DNA of 64,000 bases from a virus, in IMG/VR virus record IMGVR_UViG_3300047678_000276, positions 1-64,000 of that record, one strand, 5' to 3'. Every line of letters begins with the position of its first letter. The stretch's first letter is position 1. The notes under the pieces were generated by a model. That model saw nothing but the letters and a program-made list of their open reading frames with translations, had not been told where the DNA came from and ran no database searches. The position numbers and the translations under genes were made by a program. This document shows, piece after piece, positions 38,229 through 46,500 of the stretch.

Positions 38229-38486
38229 TTATCGTCTTTTGTGAATATAATCCGAACTCTTATCATCCAAATAGCGATTAACTTCTTGGTGCAAAATTTC
38301 AGTATCATTGATTTCTTCAATTTTATAATACAACGCATGGTCATATTTGAATAGCTCGTCAATACCTATGCTATGGTCGCCTCCTTTAAATACAGAGCCA
38401 CTCATAAATTCCTCATCAGGAGTTTGTTTCCTTGACTCAAAGAATTTGTCAAGCAGTTTCTTTTGTTTTGAAGTTAATTGTCTCAT
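38229..38486 (-). CDS. Hypothetical protein, 85 aa
   Basis: MRQLTSKQKKLLDKFFESRKQTPDEEFMSGSVFKGGDH, charged and helical. No family recognised. Class A promoter at 38488-38523. Confidence 0.75.
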   Translation of the reverse strand: MRQLTSKQKKLLDKFFESRKQTPDEEFMSGSVFKGGDHSIGIDELFKYDHALYYKIEEINDTEILHQEVNRYLDDKSSDYIHKRR

Positions 38487-38524
38487 GTTGGTATAGATTG
38501 GTTTTTGATTGAAACTTAAAAAGA

Positions 38525-38809
38525 TTATGCAGCTTTTAACATTCCTCTAATGTCTCCACAAGGAAGTTCTTTAAAGGTTGGAGTTACTGCGTAATAACGA
38601 TATACAAACATTTTCTTCTTACTAGGTATCATTACTCTAATGCGAGTGATTAATTTCTTTTCCATAGCAACCGAAAGAAGTGCATTATGACTTTTCTTTC
38701 TTTGTTGGTGCCAACATTCTCTAGCAATTTCGTATTCAGACTTGTGAGGATTTGCGATAATGAATTTAACCAAATCCTTTACACTATTTCTTTGTGGTTT
38801 GTTTCTCAT
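38525..38809 (-). CDS. Small DNA-binding-like protein, 94 aa
   Basis: Basic: MRNKPQRNSVKDLVKFIIANPHKSEYEIARECWHQQRKKSHNALLSVAMEKKLITRIR. Helices 10-55 have the spacing of a winged helix, so DNA binding is plausible, not proven. Class A promoter at 38811-38846. Confidence 0.75.
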   Translation of the reverse strand: MRNKPQRNSVKDLVKFIIANPHKSEYEIARECWHQQRKKSHNALLSVAMEKKLITRIRVMIPSKKKMFVYRYYAVTPTFKELPCGDIRGMLKAA

Positions 38810-38849
38810 ATTGGAATAGAATAAGATCCAGGATAAACTTAAAAAGAAA

Positions 38850-38880
38850 AAAGGGGAATTTTATTTCCCCTCTTTATTTA
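38850..38880 (-). terminator. Rho-independent terminator
   Basis: GGGGAAATAAAATTCCCC followed by TTTTTTCTTTTTAAG on the minus strand. The T-run runs on into the -35 box of the 38809 gene's promoter. Confidence 0.8.
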
Positions 38881-39555
38881 ACTTTCAGCTACAAGCAACT
38901 TTTTATATTCTTTTTCAGTCAGGTGTCGTGGAGTTTCCAACATTTTTTCTTTCATATCTTTTGGCTTAACAAGTACACAGTCCCCTTGTCTTAAAATTTT
39001 CTCAATGTTCCCCTCTGCAACTGTTGTTTGAATTGTCCAAGCAATACATTGAATTGCGTTGATTGTTTTAATGTCAACGTGCCATCTTGAACCTCCATTT
39101 GTTTCAGAAACTCTTTTTATGTCAACCCAAATAAGGTATTCTCTTTTTGTTGAGGTATCTTTACATTTTACGAAGTGGCAATTTTCCATTTTTTGGTGGC
39201 TTTGTAAGCCTTGACTGAAATATGCACCCTCAACTTCAAAAAGTTCATAAGTATCATTAAATTTACTTACAACAACCTTGCCTTCCTTATCAATATAAGT
39301 TGTTGTCTTTTTGATTGTTTGTTTATCAATCAACTTTGGCTTAACTTCTTTTATTAATCTTTCAATTCCCAAACAAAGAATACCAACTCGTCTTTGTTCC
39401 AAATTTTCCATCTTTGCGATTTCTTTGAAAGTTAATGGCTTAATGTTGTTCCACTCACCTTTCAATTCTTTAAAAGGACAAACTTCATTTTTTAATTTTA
39501 GAAGTCTGCAACCTAAGTCATAAGGAAATTCTGTATTTTCAATTACTATTTTCAT
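38878..39555 (-). CDS. Conserved hypothetical protein, 225 aa, paralog of 4773-5501
   Basis: The C-terminal part matches the 4773-5501 protein motif by motif (YELFEV, CHFVKCKDTSTKREYLIWVD, NAIQCIAWTI, GDCVLVKP, LTEKEYKKLL). The N-terminal part (GCRLLKLKNEVCPFKELKGEW) is unrelated. A shared module fused to different front ends. Class A promoter at 39568-39605. Confidence 0.8.
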   Translation of the reverse strand: MKIVIENTEFPYDLGCRLLKLKNEVCPFKELKGEWNNIKPLTFKEIAKMENLEQRRVGILCLGIERLIKEVKPKLIDKQTIKKTTTYIDKEGKVVVSKFNDTYELFEVEGAYFSQGLQSHQKMENCHFVKCKDTSTKREYLIWVDIKRVSETNGGSRWHVDIKTINAIQCIAWTIQTTVAEGNIEKILRQGDCVLVKPKDMKEKMLETPRHLTEKEYKKLLVAES

Positions 39556-39623
39556 TTGTTTTGGTTTATAAGTTTATAGAAATAAAAGAGAGAGAAACTT
39601 AAAACTTCTCTCCCTTAAAATGT

Positions 39624-40262
39624 TTAATCACTATCTTTAAATTCTGTATAGCTATTTCTTATTGATATTTTCAAAGAATTTCCTTTGATTGTTAAAACAT
39701 CTCCTTCTTCGTTTGTTGTGTATGTAAACCATTCTTCCATCTCCCCATCTTCATTCTCCAACTCAGGAGTGAACTCAGAAGTTTCTTTTTCTATTTTTGC
39801 TTTGATTTCTTCTAACAGAGTTTCTTGTTCATCTGTCATAATAAAATCTCTGCTAAAATTCACAACAACATCACTACCCTCACCTCCATTGATATTCAAC
39901 ACATTCTCCTTAATGAATTTAACCATTTTAGGGGAGAGTTCAACTTCCATTTCGCTTGTTTGAGTTTCGCTATATTCACTTTGAGCAGTTTTAGAATACT
40001 CAAAATTTTCTTCTTCCTCGTCTAAGGTTATTTCAACCGTTCCACTTTCTCCTTGATAGTGTCCATCAGAGTTTACATAAAATTCAACGTGGTCATAGAC
40101 TGCATTATCAAAGTAGGTTGTCAATTCCTCACTTTCAACTTCTTCTCCATCTTTGTCAAAGAAAGTAAAAGAGGTATTCCCCATACTATCTCCGCCACAG
40201 TCAAATTCCAATGTAGATGAAACTATGCCGAGTTTTTTCCAAATTTTTATTGCGTTTTCCAT
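39624..40262 (-). CDS. Acidic hypothetical protein, 212 aa
   Basis: Start MENAIKIWKKLGIV follows the stop of the upstream gene by one base. Central EYSKTAQSEYSETQTSEMEVELSPKMVKFIKENVLNINGGEGSDVVV, with many Glu/Asp throughout, and a beta-rich N-terminal VSSTLEFDCGGDSMGNTSFTFFD typical of a phage DUF. No firm family. Confidence 0.8.
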   Translation of the reverse strand: MENAIKIWKKLGIVSSTLEFDCGGDSMGNTSFTFFDKDGEEVESEELTTYFDNAVYDHVEFYVNSDGHYQGESGTVEITLDEEEENFEYSKTAQSEYSETQTSEMEVELSPKMVKFIKENVLNINGGEGSDVVVNFSRDFIMTDEQETLLEEIKAKIEKETSEFTPELENEDGEMEEWFTYTTNEEGDVLTIKGNSLKISIRNSYTEFKDSD

Positions 40263-40263
40263 T

Positions 40264-40665
40264 TTATTTTTTAGTGTTAAGTTTTTCAATAAGTTCTTCT
40301 GCTACTTTTGTTGCCTCAGGATTTTCAACATCCTTTACCCCATTACACATCCAAGCCTGAACTTGCATATGTTTTAAATAATCTTGTGGTGTTGGCACAA
40401 ACTTCATTCTAAAGTCCTCTGCAACGTGCAACATAGCAATATCAACCGTATCCACTGACCTGCCATCAGAGTTTGTAATGTTATATCCAAATATCTTTGG
40501 AATAATTGAATAACAGAACCAAGTGTTGTGAGTAAGTGTACGAGAAGTGTTGTTGTTCATAGATGCCTTTGGGCTATCTATTAATTCGTGGATTGCTAAA
40601 TAATCTTCAACTTTGCCACCCCAGCGTTTTACGCTTGATTTTGAATGTATTAGTGGATTTGCCAT
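40264..40665 (-). CDS. DUF6915-like phage protein, 133 aa
   Basis: MANPLIHSKSSVKRWGGKVEDYLAIHELIDSPKASMNNNTSRTLTHNTW ... NITNSDGRSVDTVDIAMLHVAEDF fits the DUF6915 pattern (HSxSS-K, GG-EDYL-IH, D-SK, TNSDGR). Member family common in bacteria and phages. Class A promoter at 40685-40723. Confidence 0.82.
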   Translation of the reverse strand: MANPLIHSKSSVKRWGGKVEDYLAIHELIDSPKASMNNNTSRTLTHNTWFCYSIIPKIFGYNITNSDGRSVDTVDIAMLHVAEDFRMKFVPTPQDYLKHMQVQAWMCNGVKDVENPEATKVAEELIEKLNTKK

Positions 40666-40738
40666 TTGGTTTTAGTTTGTTGGTTTATATGAGTATAGAA
40701 CAAAAAAAAGAGGAACTTAAAAAATTCCCCTTAAAATT

Positions 40739-40999
40739 TTAATCCCAAACTTGAGATATAGTTTGCTTAAATGGATTGTATTCCACTTGTCTACCCATAA
40801 CCCATTCGCCCTTATCCACTTTTAAAGCGTTGTGTTCGCCAAATGAACCATCAGGTTGTTCGTGTTTTAAAACAGTTTCTTTTAGCACTATAACTTCTGC
40901 AAAGTCAGGTTGCTTATCTTCCATCTTAAATTCTCCATACAAAGTATGTTGGTTTGCACCACTTCCTTTAAGAATGATTTTATTATTGCTTTTTTTCAT
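40739..40999 (-). CDS. Small paralog of the 4333-4701 protein, 86 aa
   Basis: The C-terminal GEWVMGRQVEYNPFKQTISQVWD aligns with GYYLRTVQRQYNPFTKALEKVRD of the 4333 protein. The first half lacks the GHSH motif. Probably a shortened duplicate. Class A promoter at 41007-41042. Confidence 0.78.
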   Translation of the reverse strand: MKKSNNKIILKGSGANQHTLYGEFKMEDKQPDFAEVIVLKETVLKHEQPDGSFGEHNALKVDKGEWVMGRQVEYNPFKQTISQVWD

Positions 41000-41041
41000 A
41001 TGTTTATTTTTATAGAAATTTATTTAAGGAGAACTTAAAAA

Positions 41042-41209
41042 TTAAACTTTATCGTATTTAATCGCACAGCCATTCATCCCATCAATCATCCCAGATAGCT
41101 CTACGCCATCTATAAAGGCATCAGCTTCTTGTTTTGTGGCAAATGAACGTACTTTTTTTGTCTTTAACGAATCTTCGAAGTGAAGTGTTACTTTGTGTGG
41201 CTTTTTCAT
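41042..41209 (-). CDS. Small basic protein, 55 aa
   Basis: Start MKKPHKVTLHFEDSLKTKKVRSFATKQEADAF directly follows the class A promoter (41210-41246). A longer upstream reading crosses it. Ends DGMNGCAIKYDKV, helical-beta. Confidence 0.7.
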   Translation of the reverse strand: MKKPHKVTLHFEDSLKTKKVRSFATKQEADAFIDGVELSGMIDGMNGCAIKYDKV

Positions 41210-41222
41210 ATTTGAATAGAAA

Positions 41223-41480
41223 TTATTTTTCTTGTAACTTAAAAGATTTATTCTGAATTTGCAGTTTTTCTTCTTTGGTTGGTCGATAATATACCTCAAA
41301 GTCATCCTTTAAAAATGTGTTTACACAAGGAATAGAAAGTTTTTGATGAATCTCCATAACATCCATACGATTATGATTGTCATCAGGAGTTTTATCCACC
41401 ACAAGAAAGATTTGATCTTTCTCATAATCTGCCATTGGTGTATGGAATTTTACAAAATCCAGGTGTTTAAATTTGCTCAT
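41223..41480 (-). CDS. Hypothetical protein, 85 aa
   Basis: Start MSKFKHLDFVKFHTPMADYEKDQIFLVVDKTPDD follows the class A promoter at 41493-41532 and an AACCAACCATG leader. Stop overlaps the next promoter. Confidence 0.75.
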   Translation of the reverse strand: MSKFKHLDFVKFHTPMADYEKDQIFLVVDKTPDDNHNRMDVMEIHQKLSIPCVNTFLKDDFEVYYRPTKEEKLQIQNKSFKLQEK

Positions 41481-41524
41481 GGTTGGTTGGTTTATATGAG
41501 AATAGAAAGAAAACAAGGGAGAAC

Positions 41525-41854
41525 TTAAAAATCGTCCTCCGTAAATAATTCTTTTTTGCCACCATCTTTTGTGATAGAGAAACACTCCCCGTGCAAACTG
41601 TTTTTATCAAGGTAGTTCTCAATATATTCTTGTAATTCAGGATAAATTTTTTTCTTGTCCTTTACCTCAATAGTAAAATTTTCCTCAATTAAACCGTAAT
41701 TGTGTTGGTCAGGTTCTCCTTCATATTCCACCCCTTCAACAGTGATTATCCTATTGTTTTTAGCGTATGTTTTATAGAACTTTTCAAGAGTGCCGAACTC
41801 ACTGCAAGTGATTGCTATTTTTAATTCGATTTTTGTTTTTGCTTTCGTTTTCAT
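41525..41854 (-). CDS. Hypothetical protein, 109 aa
   Basis: MKTKAKTKIELKIAITCSEFGTLEKFYKTYAKNNRIITVEGVEYEG, beta-rich with VKDKKKIYPELQEYIENYL. Class A promoter at 41856-41890. Confidence 0.78.
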   Translation of the reverse strand: MKTKAKTKIELKIAITCSEFGTLEKFYKTYAKNNRIITVEGVEYEGEPDQHNYGLIEENFTIEVKDKKKIYPELQEYIENYLDKNSLHGECFSITKDGGKKELFTEDDF

Positions 41855-41889
41855 GTTGATATAGAATGTTTATTTATGAAACTTAAAAA

Positions 41890-42249
41890 TTAATCAACAA
41901 CGCCACCACCATAATACAAATTAAAACTCTTTGCCTTATAGTCATCTGAATTTAGCCAAGCATTATATTTGATTTCCCAATTGTGTTTTTTATCATAGAC
42001 AAATTTATAATACGAGCCATTACAATAGCGTAAAGAATTATTTAGTTTATAGAATATCTCAAACAATTCTATTTCAGTATCAGCTTGAATAAGTTCTTGT
42101 CTTACAATTTCAGAAGTTTGGTCTTGGTAATATCCACCACCCGATAAATACTTTCCGTTCGCATCATATTTTATTGGATATTGCTTTGTTTTGCGTAAGC
42201 AGTCCCAGTAATCTAAAATCGCTTTTAATGGTTTTTTTTGTTGGCATAC
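41890..42249 (-). pseudogene. Frameshifted gene, 118-aa reading
   Basis: The coding frame (KKPLKAILDYWDCLRKTKQYPIKY...) begins after an A8 run. The nearest ATG behind the class A promoter (42251-42283) lies in another frame (MPTKKTIKS..., stop after 27 codons). Removing one A would give MPTKKPLKAILDYW in one ORF. Contains GGGYYQDQTSEIVRQELIQADTEIELF and an NLYYGGGVVD end. Similar to two other A-run frameshifts in the window. Confidence 0.6.
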
Positions 42250-42289
42250 TATAATAGAAACAAACATTGAGCAAACTTAAAAGAAAAAG

Positions 42290-42330
42290 TTTTTAAGTTC
42301 TGATCTGAAATGTTCTATTGGTTAGCACTT
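42290..42330 (+). promoter_or_regulatory. Orphan class A element with GGTTAGC extension
   Basis: TTTTTAAGTT then GTTCTATTGGTTAGCACTT, plus strand. An AAGACG/CGTCTT hairpin (42397-42419) with a GGAACCACCC loop lies about 65 bases downstream, without a good T-run. Confidence 0.55.
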
Positions 42331-42432
42331 AGAACGGATCTCCAGAAAAAAAGAAAGGCGATGAGAATTAACCCACCGCCATTTAAAGACGGGAACCACC
42401 CACGTCTTATTGATAAACCAACCTAGAAAACT

Positions 42433-42609
42433 TTAATCTTTTTTGCGAAGTGCTAATGCCTCCGTGTATTTTTTGAGGTAATCTTCATATAATCCCTCGT
42501 TAATGCCTTTTAAACGATTTAAATGAGGTGCAATGTCTTTTGGTTCTTTCGTTCCGTTTTTAATCCCCATTATTCCGCCTGTGATTTTTTTGATTAGTTG
42601 CTCTTGCAT
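42433..42609 (-). CDS. Small hypothetical protein, 58 aa
   Basis: MQEQLIKKITGGIMGIKNGTKEPKDIAPHLNRLKGINEGLYEDYLKK, basic helical ends around a Gly-rich start. Class A promoter at 42632-42671 supports it. Confidence 0.7.
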   Translation of the reverse strand: MQEQLIKKITGGIMGIKNGTKEPKDIAPHLNRLKGINEGLYEDYLKKYTEALALRKKD

Positions 42610-42647
42610 AGTGTTTTGGTTTATTTGGTTTATATGGTTATAGAAAT

Positions 42648-42680
42648 AAAAGGGAGAGAAACTTAAAAATCTCTCCCCAA
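42648..42680 (-). terminator. Terminator hairpin containing the next promoter's -35 box
   Basis: GGGAGAGA and TCTCTCCC pair perfectly around AACTTAAAAA. Minus strand T-run leads into TTTCTATAACC. Confidence 0.85.
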
Positions 42681-42684
42681 TTCT

Positions 42685-43014
42685 TTAATCTTCTTCTTCA
42701 ACGTGAACTCCACGTTCTGTCCAAGGATTTTCAGTTACAATGTAACCAATCCGATTAACAAACCAGCACCCAGTTTGAATAACCAAGTCGCCATCGCAAT
42801 CCACAACAGTCCACACAAGATTTTCTTTGCCTTCTTTACAAAGTGAACGTATGTATTCCACGTCCTCTCCATAAGTTTCGTACATCGTACCTCCATAAGA
42901 TGCCACGTCCTCGTCATCAACGCTCTTTGGCTGCTTTTTTCTCTCAATGTGATTGATAACTGGCTTATACTTGTCGTAAAAGTCCTCTTCTGAAATTGGT
43001 TTATATTCGCTCAT
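42685..43014 (-). CDS. Acidic hypothetical protein, 109 aa
   Basis: MSEYKPISEEDFYDKYKPVINHIERKKQPKSVDDEDVAS then CKEGKENLVWTVVDCDGDLVIQTGCWFVNRIGYIVTENPW is typical of small phage proteins of unknown role. Class A promoter at 43028-43067. Confidence 0.8.
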   Translation of the reverse strand: MSEYKPISEEDFYDKYKPVINHIERKKQPKSVDDEDVASYGGTMYETYGEDVEYIRSLCKEGKENLVWTVVDCDGDLVIQTGCWFVNRIGYIVTENPWTERGVHVEEED

Positions 43015-43058
43015 AAGTTGTTTGGTTTATATGAGTATAGAAAGAAAATGATTAGAAC

Positions 43059-43430
43059 TTAAAAAATATGATTGAACTTTTTTGGCTCAGGTTTAGGTTC
43101 AGACATTTGTGGCATTGCGCAACCTTGTGGCGCAGGCTCACCTTTTATTTCTTTATTCTCTAAAGAATTTAAAAAATGAACCAAGTATTCATTGTTAAGT
43201 GTGTGTCTAACAGTTTCAATTTCACCTTGTTTATTTACAAAGTTAGCTCCCACAACATACATTGGATTTCCAGGTGTGTCAGTGATTGAAATAATGCCAA
43301 TGAATTTGTTTGTTGAAAGTTCAAAAGTTAATCCTAAAAAACTTTCATAGGCACTTTCTATCATCCAATTTTTTGTTACATCCACATTTTTTTTGAACTC
43401 CTCGATTATTGATTGAATTAGTATTTTCAT
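43059..43430 (-). CDS. Hypothetical protein, 123 aa
   Basis: MKILIQSIIEEFKKNVDVTKNWMIESAYESFLGLTFEL, beta core, Pro-rich end. Class A promoter at 43443-43481. Confidence 0.78.
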   Translation of the reverse strand: MKILIQSIIEEFKKNVDVTKNWMIESAYESFLGLTFELSTNKFIGIISITDTPGNPMYVVGANFVNKQGEIETVRHTLNNEYLVHFLNSLENKEIKGEPAPQGCAMPQMSEPKPEPKKFNHIF

Positions 43431-43483
43431 GATTGGTTTGGTTTATATAAGAATAGAATAAAATCCAGATAAAACTTAAAACT

Positions 43484-43774
43484 TTAATTTAAAACTTCAG
43501 AAAATATATATGCAGCAGTGTATAATTCTATGCAATGATTAACTTCTTCAAGTTCATTATTGAACTTTGTTTGCATAAACTTTTTGTTTTTTTGAAGTCT
43601 GTTATAAATTTCAATCAATATATTGTCAGGTTTCAAAGTTCTTTGTAAAAGCAATTGATAACTTTCGTCAAATAAGCCTTGCATAAAATCAATGTTTGTG
43701 ATCTTGCCATCTGTTTTCTCTATTAAAACATATCTGTCATAACCTTTGATAGCCGTTATTTGTAATTCTTTCAT
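43484..43774 (-). CDS. Hypothetical protein, 96 aa
   Basis: MKELQITAIKGYDRYVLIEKTDGKITNIDF then helical. No family. Class A promoter at 43788-43826 and leader AACCAATCATG. Confidence 0.76.
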   Translation of the reverse strand: MKELQITAIKGYDRYVLIEKTDGKITNIDFMQGLFDESYQLLLQRTLKPDNILIEIYNRLQKNKKFMQTKFNNELEEVNHCIELYTAAYIFSEVLN

Positions 43775-43816
43775 GATTGGTTGGTTTATATGATTATAGA
43801 ATAACTAATAAGAAAC

Positions 43817-44047
43817 TTAATAAATAAAATCTTTAAGATGATTTACTGATTTAAGATGATTTACCAATTCTTGTTTTTCGTTTGGTGTTAGAGGAGAACC
43901 TGATATCCAAAAGTTTGGATACATACCCATGGCATCTATAGGAAGTCCGTGTTTAGAGTTTTCTTTTTCGAAAAGAAGTAAGGCCGCACCATGACTCCTG
44001 TCTAACCACAATTCATATCCGCCTAAGGTAATTTTTTCTCTGATCAT
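43817..44047 (-). CDS. Hypothetical protein, 76 aa
   Basis: MIREKITLGGYELWLDRSHGAALLLFEKENSKHGLPIDAM, beta then helix. Class A promoter at 44047-44082. Confidence 0.76.
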   Translation of the reverse strand: MIREKITLGGYELWLDRSHGAALLLFEKENSKHGLPIDAMGMYPNFWISGSPLTPNEKQELVNHLKSVNHLKDFIY

Positions 44048-44076
44048 ATTAGAATAGATAAATTTATAGGGAGAAC

Positions 44077-44439
44077 TTAAAACTTTCTCCTCTTTTTTCC
44101 TTTAGCAAATTTCTCATACCATTGCTTATTCATATCATCCCTCTTAATATGAATCTCAGGGAGATGTTCATGGTAGTTTCTAATTGGAATTGGTGGAGGT
44201 GCAAACATCTCCTTATTCTTTTGAATGATTTTATCCTGATTAATTTTATCTTGGTCAGCTTGTGGCAAATCCCCCATGCCGATAATCATTATCTCATGTT
44301 TTTTGCTCATTCTCGCAATTAATTCAGCGTGCTTTAAACCCGCCCCTTCATCTTCGATAATAATGAGCTTAATGCCTTTTTTGTCAGTTTCCTCTATAAG
44401 CTCGCTAAGAGATTTTCCTGAGGGGTTTGTGTTTTCCAT
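44077..44439 (-). CDS. Hypothetical protein, 120 aa
   Basis: SLSELIEETDKKGIKLIIIEDEGAGLKHAELIARMSKKHEIMIIGMGDLPQ looks like an alpha/beta (Rossmann-like) start, then a charged basic tail (KGKKRRKF). It overlaps the upstream gene by 46 bases. Confidence 0.76.
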   Translation of the reverse strand: MENTNPSGKSLSELIEETDKKGIKLIIIEDEGAGLKHAELIARMSKKHEIMIIGMGDLPQADQDKINQDKIIQKNKEMFAPPPIPIRNYHEHLPEIHIKRDDMNKQWYEKFAKGKKRRKF

Positions 44440-44873
44440 ATTTTTACGTTTTCAAATTTATAATGTTTTGTACCTTTATCTTCTAAAAAATCAATCCTAT
44501 TCTTAAATCGCTTATTCATTGTATCAACAACTTTATAAACCCCATCCTTATGCCCCGCTCCTGAAATTTGAACTATGTCCCCATAATGAAACTCTCCGCC
44601 CCACCGTGCAATCATATCTCTACTCATTGCAATCCACTTCTGTTCACTTGCCTTTCCAGGAATGATCTTGTACATTCCAGCAGTAACCAAAGGGTCAGAA
44701 TCACATTGAGATGACACAGGGTAATACATTGTGGCTGTTACCTCATAAGTGTTCACCTTTTTAACTTCAGTGTTTGTACGCTTGAATATGAATGTTTTGA
44801 AGGTGTTGTGAGTTAGCTCATTTATGAAAAGTGATAGAGCTATGATGACTAAGGTGATTTTAATTTTTCTCAT
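44394..44873 (-). CDS. 3D/RlpA-like double-psi beta-barrel protein, exported
   Basis: Residues 1-20 form a signal anchor (MRKIKITLVIIALSLFINEL). The domain contains YEVTATMYYPVSSQCDSDPLVTAGMYKI, KWIAMSRDMIARWGGEFHYGDIVQISGAG and GVYKVVDTMNKRFKNRIDFLED, the SRDxL...GD..Y..DTMN...IDfL signatures of 3D-type barrels. These act on or bind peptidoglycan. In a phage it may aid lysis or wall penetration. The 46-base overlap with the next gene suggests coupling. Class A promoter at 44887-44926. Confidence 0.85.
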   Translation of the reverse strand: MRKIKITLVIIALSLFINELTHNTFKTFIFKRTNTEVKKVNTYEVTATMYYPVSSQCDSDPLVTAGMYKIIPGKASEQKWIAMSRDMIARWGGEFHYGDIVQISGAGHKDGVYKVVDTMNKRFKNRIDFLEDKGTKHYKFENVKIWKTQTPQENLLASL

Positions 44874-44918
44874 TGGTTGGTTGGTTTATATGAGAATAGA
44901 AAGAAACGGAGGGAGAAC

Positions 44919-45251
44919 TTAAAAATCCCCCTCAGTTAAATGATTTTCTTTCATCAAGCGAATAAATGTTTTACGAGCATTTTTGATGTTTGAAGATACT
45001 ATACAATACTCATTTACCTTATAAACTTTCCACCCTTTAAACCTCTCCCCCATATCAGCATTGTGATTTACAATAGCAGTAGCAAGATTAAATAATCTAT
45101 CTGCCTTTAGCTTGTCCATCTCCTCAGGGGAGAGTTTTCTTGGCTCAGGCTCGTTATAACGTCGTTTTGGTGATGAATAGCTTGGCATAGAGTTTCCTCC
45201 CATCATCATAGCCATTGCCATCATCATATACATACTTCCTTTTAAACTCAT
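44919..45251 (-). CDS. Hypothetical protein, 110 aa
   Basis: A Met-rich start (MSLKGSMYMMMAMAMMMGGNSMPSY) is striking, with ten Met in the first 25 residues. The rest is basic and helical. Possibly an early signal or membrane element. Class A promoter at 45266-45302. Confidence 0.75.
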   Translation of the reverse strand: MSLKGSMYMMMAMAMMMGGNSMPSYSSPKRRYNEPEPRKLSPEEMDKLKADRLFNLATAIVNHNADMGERFKGWKVYKVNEYCIVSSNIKNARKTFIRLMKENHLTEGDF

Positions 45252-45281
45252 GTTGTTTGGTTTTTATAAATTAATAGAAAA

Positions 45282-45860
45282 TTATTTTTTAGAACTTAAA
45301 ACTTCATACTTAAATTTGTTTGCCTGAAATTTTACAAGATTACCAATTTCTCTGAATTCTCCGCTTATTTCAAAAACAGGCTTCCAAACATTTGTGCGAC
45401 TTGTCTTTTGAAAAGTATCATAAGAGATACCGCTTCTAAATTCTAATGGCTCACTTACTTTTATAACGTCCCCTTCTTTTACTTTTGGCTTTGAAGTTCT
45501 ATTGTTGATTTTCGCCCAACAACGCTCTCTCCAATTCTTTGCCCATGTAGTTGAACTATCGTCGTTATCAGGAAGAGGAGTTAATAATTCTAAAATTCTT
45601 TTTGGACATTCACTTTGAACAGGTCCAGCGAATTCACTCATATCCTTATACCCAAAATTATCCCATGTTCTGCTATAAGTAAGCATATAAACAAGTGCAA
45701 TAACTTCTCCTGTATCTTTCAAGCGAACTGCCATGTAAGCTGTCATTCGCTTTACAATAGCAATATCAAGCAATTCGTGGTTAGGTTCGTGTTTAAAAGC
45801 ATCTCTGAAATAATCAGAAGGTGAAATGTGTTTTGGTTTATTGAATGTTGTCCAGCCCAT
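45282..45860 (-). CDS. DUF6927-like phage protein, 192 aa
   Basis: MGWTTFNKPKHISPSDYF, VKRMTAYMAVRLKDTGEVIALVYMLTYSRTWDNFGYKDMSEFAGPVQSECPKRILELLTPL and WRERCW are characteristic of DUF6927. Function unknown. The C-terminal KEGDVIKVSEPLEFRSGISYDTF adds a strand-rich part. Class A promoter at 45885-45923, with a CTATTGTAATAG palindromic -10 area. Confidence 0.82.
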   Translation of the reverse strand: MGWTTFNKPKHISPSDYFRDAFKHEPNHELLDIAIVKRMTAYMAVRLKDTGEVIALVYMLTYSRTWDNFGYKDMSEFAGPVQSECPKRILELLTPLPDNDDSSTTWAKNWRERCWAKINNRTSKPKVKEGDVIKVSEPLEFRSGISYDTFQKTSRTNVWKPVFEISGEFREIGNLVKFQANKFKYEVLSSKK

Positions 45861-45915
45861 TGGTTTATTTGTTTAATTGGTTATCTATTGTAATAGAACT
45901 TATTTGAGATGAAAC

Positions 45916-46125
45916 TTAAAAACTTTTCAGCTTTTCATCAATCATTTTAATCCTTCGTTGATAGCTTTCAATATACCCTTGCATATCGTCCATCATAGCG
46001 AATTCAAGCCCCTCAACCGCAATCGCTCTCAATTGCTCATAAACTTCCTTATCTGTTGGAATTCTGCCAAGATCCTCAGTCATGTATCCTTTAACTTTAT
46101 CGAATCTTCTTTGTAAATCTTCCAT
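45916..46125 (-). CDS. Hypothetical protein, 69 aa
   Basis: MEDLQRRFDKVKGYMTEDLGRIPTDKEVYEQLRAIAVEGLEFAM, charged helices. Class A promoter at 46144-46181. Confidence 0.75.
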   Translation of the reverse strand: MEDLQRRFDKVKGYMTEDLGRIPTDKEVYEQLRAIAVEGLEFAMMDDMQGYIESYQRRIKMIDEKLKSF

Positions 46126-46187
46126 ATTTTGGTTTGTTGGTTTCTATTGTAATAGAACGAAATAACACAGAACTTAAAAACAAAAAC

Positions 46188-46230
46188 TTTTTAAGTTTGG
46201 GGCCGAAAGTTTCTATTGGTTAGCGATTTG
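46188..46230 (+). promoter_or_regulatory. Orphan class A element with GGTTAGC extension
   Basis: TTTTTAAGTT then TTTCTATTGGTTAGCGATTT, plus strand, facing the bidirectional terminator at 46256-46290. Confidence 0.6.
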
Positions 46231-46255
46231 GGATCACCAGGAAAAAAAAGATCAA

Positions 46256-46290
46256 AAAAAAGGGGGAAATTAATCCCCTTCAGTTTTTTA
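46256..46290. terminator. Bidirectional terminator
   Basis: GGGGGA-aattaa-TCCCC flanked by eight A and by TTTTTT. It ends the 46288-46446 gene and could end the orphan plus-strand RNA. Confidence 0.75.
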
Positions 46291-46446
46291 ACCTTGTCTG
46301 TCAGCTTTACGACGCAATGTGCGTTTATCTCTGCCACTCATAACCAATTGTGGACAACGAACCACTGAAGGACGTAAGATTGGTAAACGTGTTGCTGATT
46401 CAATTACTGCGATAAAGATTGCTAATAAAATTACTAATGTTTTCAT
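46288..46446 (-). CDS. Small exported or membrane-anchored basic protein, 52 aa
   Basis: MKTLVILLAIFIAVIESATRLPIL is a signal-anchor-like start, followed by a basic tail (RDKRTLRRKADRQG). Class A promoter at 46470-46508. Confidence 0.7.
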   Translation of the reverse strand: MKTLVILLAIFIAVIESATRLPILRPSVVRCPQLVMSGRDKRTLRRKADRQG

Positions 46447-46500
46447 GGTTTTGTTTGTTTTTATTGGTTTATATATGAATAGAACTTTTTTTGATGAAAC

